From positions 5,270,001-5,334,000 of the forward strand of contig OZ252150.1 in the NCBI GenBank assembly GCA_965248775.1: a stretch of 64,000 nt of DNA, written 5' to 3'. The notes under the pieces are model-generated. The model had not been told where the DNA came from. It saw only the letters and a program-made list of their open reading frames with translations, and ran no database searches. The position numbers were made by a program, and so were the translations under genes. Of the stretch, positions 43,196-52,558 are shown in pieces. Source of the stretch: JBHHUI01 sp965248775. GTDB lineage: Bacteria > Chloroflexota > Anaerolineae > Anaerolineales > JBHHUI01. How positions within the stretch are numbered: position 1 is the stretch's first letter; the number at the start of each line of letters is the position of its first letter.

Positions 43196-44164
43196 ATGGA
43201 ATATCGATCGCTCGGCCGGACAGGGCTCAAAGTTTCGGCGCTCTGTCTAGGCACTATGCAATTTGGCTGGACGGCAGACGAGGAAACATCCTTCGGTGTC
43301 ATGTCCGCCTCTTTCGATGCAGGGCTTAGTTTCTTCGATACCGCCGATGTCTATTCCAAGTGGGTGGAGGGTAACCCTGGAGGCGTGTCGGAAACGATAA
43401 TCGGAAAGTGGATTAAGGAACGTGGAATACCAAGAGATGAACTCGTGCTGGCAACCAAAGTACGCGGGCAGATGGGCGCTGGCCCAAACGATCAGGGACT
43501 CTCCCGCGCGCATATCATGTCGGCGGTTGAAGCTTCCTTGCGCCGCCTTCAGACCGATTACATAGATCTCTACCAATCGCATTACTTTGACGAAGATACG
43601 CCCGTTGAGGAGACATTGCGTGCCTTCGATGATTTGGTTCAGCAGGGCAAGGTACGCTATGTGGGTTGTTCAAATTACTCCGCTTGGCGGTTGACCGCGG
43701 CGCTCTGGAGAAGCGATCGACTCAATATCGCGCGCTACGATTCGATCCAGCCGCACTACTCACTTGTTCATCGGGCTGAATATGAACGTGAGTTAGCGGA
43801 AGTCTGTCGGGAATATGATATTGGCGTGATTCCCTACAGTCCGCTAGGTGGCGGTTTTCTTACCGGGAAATATCGACGGGATGAAGAACACACAGGCACC
43901 GACCGAGTCCGCAGTGCGGAACGGCACATGTCGGATAAAAACTGGGATGTGCTAGAGAAGTTGCTGGCTATTTCAGAGCAAAACGGGAAGTCGGTCTCCC
44001 AGACGGCGCTCGCCTGGCTTTTGGCACAGCCCGGTATGACAGCGCCGATCATCGGGCCGCGCACAATCGAACAATTGGAAGATAACCTCGGTGCGGTCGG
44101 TTATGAACTATCGGGGGAGGATGTCCAGGTACTGGATGGCGCCAGCAATTGGCGCACATCTTAA
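43196..44164 (+). CDS. aldo/keto reductase
   Basis: 322-aa NADP-dependent TIM-barrel reductase. Tetrad visible: Asp and Tyr in FFDTADVYSK, Lys in VLATKVRGQMG, His in LYQSHYFDED. C-terminal cofactor region QPGMTAPIIGPRTIEQLEDNLGA. Similar to YajO/PdxI-like AKR11-13 group. ATG 43196 with GGGAGG nine nt upstream was chosen; the ATG at 43085 adds an unlike extension. Overlaps the convergent dioxygenase gene by 4 bp. Substrate unknown. Confidence 0.92.
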   Translation: MEYRSLGRTGLKVSALCLGTMQFGWTADEETSFGVMSASFDAGLSFFDTADVYSKWVEGNPGGVSETIIGKWIKERGIPRDELVLATKVRGQMGAGPNDQGLSRAHIMSAVEASLRRLQTDYIDLYQSHYFDEDTPVEETLRAFDDLVQQGKVRYVGCSNYSAWRLTAALWRSDRLNIARYDSIQPHYSLVHRAEYERELAEVCREYDIGVIPYSPLGGGFLTGKYRRDEEHTGTDRVRSAERHMSDKNWDVLEKLLAISEQNGKSVSQTALAWLLAQPGMTAPIIGPRTIEQLEDNLGAVGYELSGEDVQVLDGASNWRTS

Positions 44165-45303
44165 CCGAGGAAGTGTTCGCGGGTTTCCTTGTTGGCCCGT
44201 CCAAGGAAAGATGCGAAACTTGTGCCGCCGGTGCCCTTGGCTTCTTCACCTACCGGTGTCTGATGCGTTATATAGCGCACGGCGATCTCCATATGCTTCC
44301 GTCGGAATTTGTCCAAGGCGTGCATGCATTTGCTGTAGATTTCAACTAGGGCAGGGTGTTCCTCCTGAACATCGAGCACGAACCGGCGGATGGAGGGGCC
44401 TTGCTCGAGTGCGGCGATGAAATTGCGATGGGCCGGTTCCATGTACAAACGCATTTGTTGCAGGAATGGACTCGTATCTGCGTGGGGGTGGGCAATGCCG
44501 AGCCCGGCATCGAGAGACTGCAAGAGCGCACTCTGGGCGGCACTGCCGCCAACATACATTTGCGGCTCTGAACTCACACCTTCATAGATGATTCCGGGAG
44601 ACTCCCATCCAGTAAGTATGGGGCGCACCCGTTGGAAAAATATGTACGGATCGCATTTCTCCGCCATCCTTTCCAATGTTTCAAAAATTGTCTCGATGAC
44701 ATTCGCGAGCTTGAGCAAGCTATTGCCAAGACCCTCCCCATTTGTCGCCGCGACTGCCTGTTGCGCTCCAACCATCGCCGCGAGTGCTTCAGCTCCTTCG
44801 GCTTCGATTTCAACGGTAACCAAATAAAACCATTGTTCATCCAGGCCGCCGTGAAATAGCTGCAGGGGGGCGAGGTTGCTCAGGTCCAACGGGCCGTGCG
44901 GGTCGAGGCGGCGCCAATTGTAAAGAACGAGTGAGGCATGCGACATGATTGGCGGGCGTCCCAATAACTCCGATAATTCCCACCACGGCACGGCGACTCC
45001 GGCGGGCAACCTTTCGGCTGGCTGCTCACCATTCCAAACATGTGCATGCCCCAATGCTGAGAGCAGTAGCATCGCGCGCTGCCATTCGTATACATCTGTA
45101 AGCTGCTCAATTGAGATCGGTTTCAGTTGAGCAACGGCAGAACGGACGCTTTCCGTCATCAGCAAGTAAGGAAGGTCGGCTGCCAGACGCTCCCAGAGTG
45201 CGTAGGTGTCCGGTAGTCTAGTGAGGGGATCCTTTTCCGGCAAAAATCCGCGCTGCTCGTCAACCGCGAATGTCGCAAGATCGGAAAGGGAAATCGGTTC
45301 CAT
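44161..45303 (-). CDS. indoleamine/tryptophan 2,3-dioxygenase-like protein
   Basis: 380-aa heme dioxygenase-like protein of the IDO type, which opens the indole ring of tryptophan to give N-formylkynurenine. Motifs: YVGGSAAQSALLQSLDAGLG (about 255-274), YMEPAHRNFIAALE, and DKFRRKHMEIAVRYI (about 341-355) with the expected proximal heme His, followed by GTGGTSFASFLGRA. ATG 45303 has GGAG seven nt upstream; the frame extends to 45372 without support. No other kynurenine-pathway gene is visible. Confidence 0.85.
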   Translation of the reverse strand: MEPISLSDLATFAVDEQRGFLPEKDPLTRLPDTYALWERLAADLPYLLMTESVRSAVAQLKPISIEQLTDVYEWQRAMLLLSALGHAHVWNGEQPAERLPAGVAVPWWELSELLGRPPIMSHASLVLYNWRRLDPHGPLDLSNLAPLQLFHGGLDEQWFYLVTVEIEAEGAEALAAMVGAQQAVAATNGEGLGNSLLKLANVIETIFETLERMAEKCDPYIFFQRVRPILTGWESPGIIYEGVSSEPQMYVGGSAAQSALLQSLDAGLGIAHPHADTSPFLQQMRLYMEPAHRNFIAALEQGPSIRRFVLDVQEEHPALVEIYSKCMHALDKFRRKHMEIAVRYITHQTPVGEEAKGTGGTSFASFLGRANKETREHFLG

Positions 45304-45366
45304 GCATATCTCCAGAATGAGTAGATCGAACTGACATTGCGATGGTAACACAAGATCTGATGCGTT

Positions 45367-45397
45367 AAACAAAACACACGACCCTTGGGTCGTGTGT
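45367..45397 (-). terminator. terminator of the YtxH gene
   Basis: On the minus strand an 11-bp inverted repeat (ACACACGACCC/GGGTCGTGTGT, 45374-45397) is followed by TTTTGTTT. It ends the transcript of the gene at 45427-45750. Confidence 0.75.
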
Positions 45398-45426
45398 CGT
45401 TGCAGAATTCAGATCGGGGCGTTCGT

Positions 45427-45750
45427 TTAGGCGACTGCCTCGACCTTCTCGTTCTTCTCGTCGCGGAAAGTCTTAGCGGCCTCGACGATACGTTCCTTGC
45501 GCTCGTTCAGTCCTGTGCGGGCTGTATCGAGCTGCGCATTCAGTTTTGTGCGCGTATCGGCAGCACGCACCTCAATCATCTCGTGGGTATCGCGGGCGCG
45601 ATTTTGCACGTCAGCGACGGTGGTGTCGTACTTGCTCCGAACGTCCTTGCGGAGTTCTTCGCCTGCCTTCGGGGCCATCAGCAGGGCAGTGCCTGCACCA
45701 ATTGCAGCACCGAAAAGTGCACCGCCAAAAAAAGTCAAAAACTTACTCAT
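45427..45750 (-). CDS. YtxH-domain protein
   Basis: 107 aa. N-terminal Gly/Ala membrane-type helix FFGGALFGAAIGAGTALLMAPKAGEELRKDV is the YtxH signature, followed by a charged helix likely forming a coiled coil (residues 40-100). Such proteins are general-stress proteins of unknown activity. AAGGAGAA lies upstream of the ATG. Controlled by a promoter with tandem palindromic operators at 45783-45837 and ended by a terminator, so a single-gene unit. Confidence 0.86.
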   Translation of the reverse strand: MSKFLTFFGGALFGAAIGAGTALLMAPKAGEELRKDVRSKYDTTVADVQNRARDTHEMIEVRAADTRTKLNAQLDTARTGLNERKERIVEAAKTFRDEKNEKVEAVA

Positions 45751-45782
45751 CTTACATTCTCCTTACTAACAATATGTTTTTA

Positions 45783-45837
45783 TGACCGTCAGTCAGAAAC
45801 TGACCGCCGGTCATAATATTATCATTTTCTCTGCCAA
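45783..45837 (-). promoter_or_regulatory. promoter with two tandem 13-bp palindromic operators
   Basis: On the minus strand TTGGCA (45837-45832), 16-nt spacer, TATGAC (45815-45810). The -10 overlaps a perfect palindrome TGACCGCCGGTCA (45801-45813). A second, related copy TGACCGTCAGTCA (45783-45795) lies 18 bp away centre to centre. This is the layout of a TetR-type repressor site. No regulator gene is adjacent. Confidence 0.6.
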
Positions 45838-45925
45838 GAGTCCATAGGCGAGAGAGAATCCGTAGGTTACCCGTACATGAAACCTATACGTAACCGTGAC
45901 GAATAAGTAGCATGGAATGCCAAGA

Positions 45926-46858
45926 TCATGTATTCGACTTGCTGCCGGAGAATTTACCAGCCCTTTTTGCGCTGGAAATTGTTCTATCGGCGGCATTTAC
46001 CTGGGTGGGGTGCTCTTCAGGCGGTTTTCCACCTCCCACTGCGAGGGCAACCAAATCCCCGCTATCCGTCGGCTGGGCGGCGATGCCAACGTGCATTCCG
46101 ACTTCCAGATCTGCTGCCGAAGCTAATGAGCCATCGCGGCTGTGAAATTTAGTATCAGATGTAACCAGAATTGTCAGGGTCTCTCCCTGCTGAGTGGTTA
46201 ATGTGAAGTCGCTGCCGTCTGCGGCCACGGAGGCAATTTCTCCCGGTGTGCGCACGGCATCCGGTGGCAGGCTGTCCCCACCTGGAACGCCAACCTGAAT
46301 TATCACTGCTACCAAAGTGCCGTCATCCTTTTGTTGTATACCAATGCCGATCTGTTGGCCGACGACCAGGTCTTCGATAGATTGCACTGACCCATCCCGA
46401 CTTTGGAATTCCGTGTCTGACGTAACGAGTGCAGTTCCGATTTCACCGTCGCGGCCCTGTATTGTGAGTAGATCGCCGTCGATATCCGTTAGTTCGCCCT
46501 GCAGTCGCCGGGCGCCATCGCGTCCGCCGGGAACAGAGCCCTTTTTGGCAGCGCCAACTGCGCTGGCGAGGATCGTGCCGTCGTCTCGCTCCTCACCCCG
46601 GACATTGATCAGCATACCAATTCCGAGATCAGCAAGATCAGTTAATGATTCATCCCGGCTGTGAAATTCTGTCTCGTCGGTGAATTTGATAACGAATGTC
46701 TCGCCATCAAGATTTTGGATTGTGACCAGGCCGGTGGTTATATCAATCTCTATGATCTCCCCACCAACTTTAGGTCCATCTGGTCCCGCGCTGGCAACGC
46801 CTACGCTGCCTAGCGAGTCGGCCGTGATTATTACGAGTATGATGCTGAGTTTTCGCAT
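45926..46858 (-). CDS. secreted protein with three DUF5666-like repeats
   Basis: 310 aa. Signal peptide (residues 1-25, ending ASA-like), then three related beta modules. Each holds a strand like ITIQ/VTIQ, a T-D/S-x-T-x-F-x-SRD-x-S turn and DL-x-VG-x-x-V (about 30-105, 115-190, 205-280). This is the DUF5666 pattern of exported OB-like domains. Ends with a basic Ser/Lys tail. Role unknown. Monocistronic, on the same strand as the downstream K+ channel gene, which lies upstream in transcription. Confidence 0.75.
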   Translation of the reverse strand: MRKLSIILVIITADSLGSVGVASAGPDGPKVGGEIIEIDITTGLVTIQNLDGETFVIKFTDETEFHSRDESLTDLADLGIGMLINVRGEERDDGTILASAVGAAKKGSVPGGRDGARRLQGELTDIDGDLLTIQGRDGEIGTALVTSDTEFQSRDGSVQSIEDLVVGQQIGIGIQQKDDGTLVAVIIQVGVPGGDSLPPDAVRTPGEIASVAADGSDFTLTTQQGETLTILVTSDTKFHSRDGSLASAADLEVGMHVGIAAQPTDSGDLVALAVGGGKPPEEHPTQVNAADRTISSAKRAGKFSGSKSNT

Positions 46859-46953
46859 GACTTTCCCTCCAATACAGACTAACGTCCCTACTATTGGGTT
46901 TTAGCGAAAACTGGACGATGTTTTTTTGTAAAAAGGTTGTAAAGCGTGCAGAC

Positions 46954-48021
46954 TCAGTCTGTCGGAGATACACCCGTGTGACGACCAAAATTGTCCAAGC
47001 CGGCGCGTGTGCCTAGGACGATGAGGCGTGACCCAACATTGATGCGGTCATCCGGCGAGGGGTTTGTGTGCATGGGCGCATTGGGTGGAATGAGCGCCAA
47101 TACATTGATGCCATGTTCTTGTCTAGGGTTAACATCGGCAAGTGTGCGTCCGGAAATGGGTGCGTCAGGTTGGACTGTAAATTCCTCAAGCCATAATTCC
47201 AGCTCATCTGAGTGCATAACCACGTCGAGAAAATCGGCTACGCCCGGACGTACGATCTGGCTTGCCATGCGCTGCCCGGCCACAGCATAGGGCAGGATCA
47301 CCCGATCGGCACCGGCTCGCATGAGCTTCTCATCGGTATCCTCGTAATTGGCGCGTGCAATAATCTGGAGGTCAGATCGCAAGCCACGTGCGGTTAGGAC
47401 GATGAAGACATTATCTGCATCGGAAGCAGCGCAGGCGATGATGGTCTTGGCACGATTTATCCCCGCCTGTTGCAATACTTCTGCGTTGGCTGCATTGCCG
47501 GTGACGGCAAGAAAACCATCATTCTTACATTGCGCAGCGACCTCCGAGTTGCGATCGATGACTACGAATTCCAATCCCTCACGGTCCAGATTTGCGGCAG
47601 CCTGGCGTCCCAAGCGACCATAACCGCAAACAATAACATGGTTTATCAGCCGGTTGATCATGTGCTGCCTCCGGCGAGTGCGCCACATGTGACGTGACTC
47701 TTCTGAAAGAAATAGATTATAGAGATTAGAAAATGCATATGCAGCGCTGCCGACGCCACCGATAACAAGCAAGATCGTAAATGCTCGTCCTTTGGGGGAG
47801 AGTGGCAAGACTTCGCCAAAGCCGACGGTCGAGAGTGTGATCACCGTCATATAAACAGAATCGAGGAAGCCCCAGCCTTCGATAATGTAGTAACCGAGCG
47901 AGCCACCGAGAACAAGACAAAAGAGCAAGCCTCCAATTAATAAAAGCCGCAGCTGACGCGCAGGCTGTTTGCGACGCATACGAAATTTGGTTTTTGCTTT
48001 AGATGAAGCCGAAACTTTCAT
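46954..48021 (-). CDS. potassium channel with RCK/TrkA domains
   Basis: 355 aa. Two membrane helices (about 25-48 and 82-104) flank a pore loop with selectivity filter STVGFGE (residues 64-70; GFG rather than the commoner GYG). Then an RCK/TrkA-N nucleotide-binding domain with VIVCGYGRLGRQAA (about 128-141), and a TrkA-C domain. This is a MthK/Kch-type two-transmembrane channel, probably gated by ligand. No clear Shine-Dalgarno. Confidence 0.9.
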   Translation of the reverse strand: MKVSASSKAKTKFRMRRKQPARQLRLLLIGGLLFCLVLGGSLGYYIIEGWGFLDSVYMTVITLSTVGFGEVLPLSPKGRAFTILLVIGGVGSAAYAFSNLYNLFLSEESRHMWRTRRRQHMINRLINHVIVCGYGRLGRQAAANLDREGLEFVVIDRNSEVAAQCKNDGFLAVTGNAANAEVLQQAGINRAKTIIACAASDADNVFIVLTARGLRSDLQIIARANYEDTDEKLMRAGADRVILPYAVAGQRMASQIVRPGVADFLDVVMHSDELELWLEEFTVQPDAPISGRTLADVNPRQEHGINVLALIPPNAPMHTNPSPDDRINVGSRLIVLGTRAGLDNFGRHTGVSPTD

Positions 48022-48108
48022 CCGTTATCGATATCTTCACGTAATTGCAAGTCGGAAGGGCAACTAAATTGCGAGTGTATGTGATCGATGGCGAACTTGC
48101 AATGGTGA

Positions 48109-48145
48109 ATCAAAAGTGCCTGACGACTTGAAACTGTCAGGCACT
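48109..48145 (-). terminator. terminator of DUF2330 paralogue A
   Basis: Perfect 10-bp stem AGTGCCTGAC/GTCAGGCACT (48115-48124 with 48136-48145) followed on the minus strand by TTTTGATT. Located 9 nt after the stop of the gene at 48154. Confidence 0.8.
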
Positions 48146-48153
48146 CAATGCGA

Positions 48154-49473
48154 CTAAGATCTTCTGCTTCTTCCGATCATAATTCCTACCACGATCAGAC
48201 CAGAAACAATCAAGATAACAGCGCCTCCAAGGATGATGCCAGCCACAAATACAGATTCTGAGGCCGACTCTACCAGTACCACATTTGGCTGCGGCGTTCG
48301 CACTGTTGGTGCTTCGCTGGGGGCAGGGAGTGAAGTTGGAGCAGGTGGCACTTCGGTTGGATCCTCGATCTCCGTCTGGTTGATGATGTCTTCGCCAAAC
48401 TGACACTCCGGATACCAGAATTCAGTGCCCGAGAGATCATGGATATTGGAAACATCGCGACGTTGCGCATCGTAATCGAAGGTTGGGTCCAGCGTCATTT
48501 CTTCCGGCGAAATGACGGTGTTCAAGCGCGTAAGGTAGTTGAATCGTGATTGCAACTCCAGCAGGAGCGGATTGCTCACAGGCAGTTCGCGGGTGGGGGC
48601 GGCATATTTAGTGATGAAAGCTTGGCCGCCAAACTCGTCCGCACGGCTGCCTAACAGGGAGCGATAGTTATTCGTCCCGAACAGGTCAAAGACCAGTTCT
48701 GAATCTGAAATTTCCATGTGTGCGAAATTGGCTGGAACGGCTTGTTGGTCTGCATAGAACCAGGTGATGACAGCCATGTCCGGGTTGGCGGCAACCGCTG
48801 TCAGTCGCAGCGGGATCATAGGCTTGTCGGATTCGTGTGTCACTTTGATCGGTTGAATATCCTGCACACCCTGATCAGGTAGTAAGCTCATCGCAAGGAA
48901 AGCGAAGCCTTCGACAACATAGGCATCGATCAACGGCTCCATCGGTTCCGTGACAAGATAGTCGTTGTCGCGTAACCAGCGGATCAGTTCCGTAGGATCG
49001 TCCGTTCCGATCACATCGAATGCGTAGGGACCGACTTTGCCGCTCGCGAAAATTTCCACTCCCAACACCTCTGGCAATGCAGCTCCGTCTTCTGACATAG
49101 CTTCGAACACTGGCAGGATGCAATCGTCAGGAATTCTTGGCGGGATAAAAATTGGACTGGTGGCAATTTCCAATTCGGTGAAGGCCGTCATGCCTGTTTC
49201 AGGCACTTCAAGATCCTGCGCTGCAATCGCAGCCGGCAGCGGCAATATCCAGGAAAAGTCTGTTGCGAAGCCGGTGTATTGAATCTGGATATAGGCGGAG
49301 ATAGTGCCATTTTTGTTCTGTGTGAAAATGATGCGCTCGGCATTCTGGTCCACCGGTGATGCCTGGCAGAACAGCCCGCCACAGGCAAGTGCTGGCGCCG
49401 TTAAGGAACGCGGTAAGAAGAGCGCCTAGAGGAATAAGGCAGCCCGAACGAAAAGTGAATTTATTCTTCTCAT
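48154..49473 (-). pseudogene. DUF2330 protein, paralogue A, with in-frame TAG in the signal peptide
   Basis: One frame of 440 codons from ATG 49473. The signal peptide reads MRRINSLFVRAALFL, then TAG (49426-49428), then ALFLPRSLTAPALACGGLFCQ. The mature part is a DUF2330 domain ending with a C-terminal membrane helix and basic tail (RSRRS). Comparison with paralogue B shows the same order: signal peptide, ACGGLFCQ, SPVDQNAERIIFTQN. Translation could only restart at GTG 49353, without a signal, so export would fail. A single base change (for example TTG to TAG) explains it. The GTG-started remnant alone would be 399 aa. Confidence 0.82.
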
Positions 49474-49544
49474 GGTTTGAGTCGTCCTGATATGAGCAAT
49501 AGGTTGTAACTCTCTGACGACCTTCGCTCCCAGAAAGTTCCACC

Positions 49545-49586
49545 TGAAAATAAAACTGGGCGGGCCTAAGAAGGGCCTGCCCAGTT
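49545..49586 (-). terminator. terminator originally serving DUF2330 paralogue B
   Basis: Long stem (AACTGGGC/GCCCAGTT plus GGCC/GGCC, 49554-49586) followed on the minus strand by an AT-rich T tract. Today the IS630 element lies between it and the stop of paralogue B. Confidence 0.7.
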
Positions 49587-49607
49587 CTTGTTACATGGCG
49601 GATTTCC

Positions 49608-51030
49608 TAGTGGGTCACTTGGCACGGACATCGCCATAAAATGAATCGGGCTTTAGAATTGGCTGCATCCTTGATCACATAGGTGATGAAATGAGCCGAC
49701 GCAAGAAAGACCCGCTTCGTGAACTGACGAAGGAAGAGCGGGAATGGCTGGAACGTATTGGCCATTCGCAGACGGAGCCTGCTAGTCATGTCGTTCGCGC
49801 CCGACAGATTCTGTTCGTGGCGGATGGGAACAATTACACCGAGGCCGCGCGCTTGTCGGGTCGGAAGTCCGGTGACGCGGTCTCGCAGTTGGTCAGCCGT
49901 TTCAACCGGGAAGGCTTGGCGGCCCTCGAGCCAAAGCATGGGGGAGGACCTCAGGTGACGTACGGGGCAGAAGAGCGCGAGCGCATTCTGCAGGAAGTGC
50001 GCCGACCACCCATTCCGGAGACAGACGGGACGGCGACGTGGTCGCTGCAAACTTTGCAGCAACGGTTGCGCTCGATGCCGGATGGCTTGCCCGAGGTGAG
50101 CACCTATACCATCTGGACGGTGTTGCAGGAAGCCGGCTACAGCTGGCAGCAGTCGCGCAGCTGGTGCGAAACCGGCCAAGCAACACGCAAGCGAAAGGGC
50201 GGCACTGTTATTGTGACCGACCCAGATACCGAGGCGAAAAAAACTTGATCGAAAGCGCCTACCATACTGGCGAAACGCTCGGCCTGGCCGTCTGGACCCA
50301 AGATGAAGCCGGACCTTATCAGACCAAGCCATATGTGGGGGGCAGCTGGCAGCCCGAGGCGCAGCCGGCCAAACAGCCGCACGAGTACATCCGCGACGGA
50401 ACGGCAAAATTGCTAACACTATTTCACCCGGCTTCTGGACAAGTGCGCGTGAAAGGCGTCACGCGTACTACCAATGCTATTTTGCATCCATGGCTCAAGG
50501 ACGAACTGTTGGCTATCCTGCAGGCATTGCCGGCCAAACCCCAACTCGACGTTGAAGCCAATCGCCTGCTATGGGAAAGCTGGCAAGCCGGATTATCGTT
50601 GCCCATCACCTTGTCGCAAGAACTTCCAGCTCTGCGCATGCTACTCATCTGGGATAACCTCAAAGGCCATTACACTCCGGAGATGGTTCTGTGGTTGTTC
50701 GAACACGGCATTATGCCGCTGTATACACCGTTGGGCGGCTCGTGGTTGAACATGGCTGAATCGATGCAGCGAATTCTCGTTCGGCGTGGCCTGTCCGGCC
50801 AGTATCCGCAAACACCTGATCAAATCATTGCCTTGTTACAAGGCGTCGCGCAGGGTTGGAACCAGAACCCCACTCCGTTTGAATGGGGGCGGCAAACGTA
50901 AGGCACGTCGCCAACGCAGTCGGCAGCGGCGGCACATGCTCGGTGGTTCCGGCGCGTACACTCGGCATCCGATCCGCCGCCGCTCAACGCTGATCCAACA
51001 ATGGCAATCAGCATGCCAAGTGACCCACTA
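49608..51030 (+). mobile_element. IS630-family insertion sequence, complete
   Basis: Perfect 18-bp inverted repeats, counting the shared CTAG target edge (49607-49624 and 51014-51031). The TA dinucleotide at each side (49608-49609, 51029-51030) is the expected IS630/Tc1 target duplication. Transposase is in two overlapping frames joined by a likely -1 frameshift at an A7 run (50237-50243). The element lies between two DUF2330 paralogues, 9 nt from the stop of paralogue B. Ends and DDE residues look intact, so it may be active. Confidence 0.92.
49691..50901 (+). CDS. IS630-family transposase, ORFA-ORFB by -1 frameshift
   Basis: ORFA (49691-50248) has the helix-turn-helix part EERERILQEV and NYTEAARLSG. 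Its frame ends TGA 50246-50248. The ORFB frame (to 50901) holds the DDE domain: VWTQDEAGPYQTKPY (first Asp), LLIWDNLKGHYTPEM (second Asp) and PLGGSWLNMAESMQRIL (Glu). The frames meet at GCG-AAA-AAA-ACT, where a -1 slip gives AAC-TTG-ATC and continues LIESAYHTGE. Such A-runs are used for programmed frameshifting in this family, so the gene is considered intact. AGGTGA lies near ATG 49691. Confidence 0.86.
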
Positions 51031-51039
51031 GTGCTGTTG

Positions 51040-52278
51040 CTACTTCCGTCCGCGCCGACCGAGGTAGATGCCAACGCCGATCAGGACACCCGCTAGCACG
51101 ACCGCGCCGCCACCGACGACCAGGCCTACTACGAGGGCTGCGGCGGTCTCGGTGGTATCTCCACCCGGGTCATCGAAAAATTCAATCCCTGTGTTGATCG
51201 GTGATTCCCGTTCACAATCGTAGAGACCTGTCATATTGGAGAGATCGTGGATATTGGACACATCCCGACGTTGTGCATCGTAATCGAATATTGAGTCGAG
51301 AGTCATTTCTTCGGGGGAGATTACCGTATTCAGCCGTGTAAGGTAGTTGTAATTGCTGTGCAGTTCCAACAGTAGCGGATCGCTTACTGCCAATTCACGC
51401 GTGGGGGCGGCATATTCCGTTATAAATGCCTGGCCGCCGAATTCGTTTGCCCGCTCACCCATCAGCGTTCGATAGTTGTTGCCGCCAAATGTAAAGAAGG
51501 TGAGTTCAGAATCTTCGATTTCCATGTGTGCATAGTTCTCCGGCACAACCTGATTGTCGGTGTAAAACCAGGTAAGGACAGCCATGTCCGCGTTGGCGGC
51601 GACCGCTGTCAGTCGCAGTGGGATCATAGGCTTTTCGGATTCGTAGGTGATCTTCACAGGTTGGATGTCTTGCGCGCCTTGTTCCGGCAACAAGCGCATC
51701 GCACGGAATACGAACTCTTCATCAACATAGACATTGATGAGAGGCTCCATCGGCTCGGTGACGCGATATTCGTTGTCGCGTAGCCAGCGGATGAGCGCTG
51801 TCGGGTCCTCCGACCCGATCACATCGAATGCGTACGGGCCCACCTCCCCGCTTGCGAAAATTTCGACTCCCGACTCTTCAACCGCTTCGGCCGGTATAGC
51901 AGAGTCAACTTCAAATTCCACGAGCGCGCAATCCGGTACCGGCGGGGGAATGAAGACCGGACTGGTTGCGACTTCCAGTTCGGTAAAGGCGTTCATGGCG
52001 GTCTCAGGCACTTCGATATCTTCAGCACTGATCACAGATGGCAATGGCAGGATCCAAGAGAAATCTTCGGCAAAGCCTGTGTACTGAATTTGGATGATGG
52101 CCGATATGGTGCCGTCGTGGTTCTGTGTGAAGATAATGCGTTCGGCGTTTTGGTCCACAGGTGAGTTTTGGCAGAAAAGCCCGCCGCATGCCAGGATGGG
52201 AGCAACTCCTATGAGCAACAGAACAATGACTAGCATGGCGCTCAACAGCCGGAACGTCCGCAGAAAATAGCGATTCAT
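51040..52278 (-). CDS. DUF2330 protein, paralogue B
   Basis: 412-aa exported protein. Signal peptide with Cys-containing end (VAPILACGGLFCQNSPVDQNAE), then a DUF2330 domain (ERIIFTQN, IQIQYTGFAEDFSWILPLP, VEIFASGEVGPYAFDVIG, GQAFITEYAAPTREL), and a C-terminal membrane helix with a basic end (GRRGRK). Likely anchored to the membrane with the domain outside. It is about 70 percent similar by eye to paralogue A in the first 330 residues. Function unknown. The original terminator is now behind an IS630 element. Confidence 0.85.
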   Translation of the reverse strand: MNRYFLRTFRLLSAMLVIVLLLIGVAPILACGGLFCQNSPVDQNAERIIFTQNHDGTISAIIQIQYTGFAEDFSWILPLPSVISAEDIEVPETAMNAFTELEVATSPVFIPPPVPDCALVEFEVDSAIPAEAVEESGVEIFASGEVGPYAFDVIGSEDPTALIRWLRDNEYRVTEPMEPLINVYVDEEFVFRAMRLLPEQGAQDIQPVKITYESEKPMIPLRLTAVAANADMAVLTWFYTDNQVVPENYAHMEIEDSELTFFTFGGNNYRTLMGERANEFGGQAFITEYAAPTRELAVSDPLLLELHSNYNYLTRLNTVISPEEMTLDSIFDYDAQRRDVSNIHDLSNMTGLYDCERESPINTGIEFFDDPGGDTTETAAALVVGLVVGGGAVVLAGVLIGVGIYLGRRGRK

Positions 52279-52558
52279 CGGGAACTCCTTTCGAGTCTTT
52301 TTTCGGACAGGTGCAACGATTAGACGCCGGTCGAAGCCTCGCAGTTCCCTTCGCGACTAATTTGTTGGAAGGACGATTTCTTGCGAGCCTTGTCTGACCG
52401 TAGGCGCAACTACTTTGTGATACGCTGCCGCCAAGTACGATGCTACTCGGATCAATATTGATCTGCAACCTGTCTTATTGGCTATTCGAAGAATACTGAG
52501 TGTTTCAGGACGCGAATTGTGTGATTGCTAGTGTGCGATTTGTTTTACAGGAAACTGA
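52279..52558. other. divergent intergenic region
   Basis: 280 nt between paralogue B (minus) and the DsbA-like gene (plus). I see no gene, no clear hairpin terminator and no convincing -35/-10 pair. Promoters for both flanking genes are expected here. Confidence 0.35.

Noticed and set aside
45840..45905. Imperfect inverted repeat GGTTAC...GTAACC as terminator of the DUF5666-like gene
   Set aside because: Only six base pairs with a 19-nt loop and no T run; too weak to call.
19921..49473. Stop-codon recoding (alternative genetic code or selenocysteine) to explain the in-frame stops
   Set aside because: All three stop codons are involved (TAA twice, TGA, TAG) and each is also used as a normal terminator nearby. 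The TGA context in 32820 shows no obvious SECIS-like hairpin and the expected residue is Trp.
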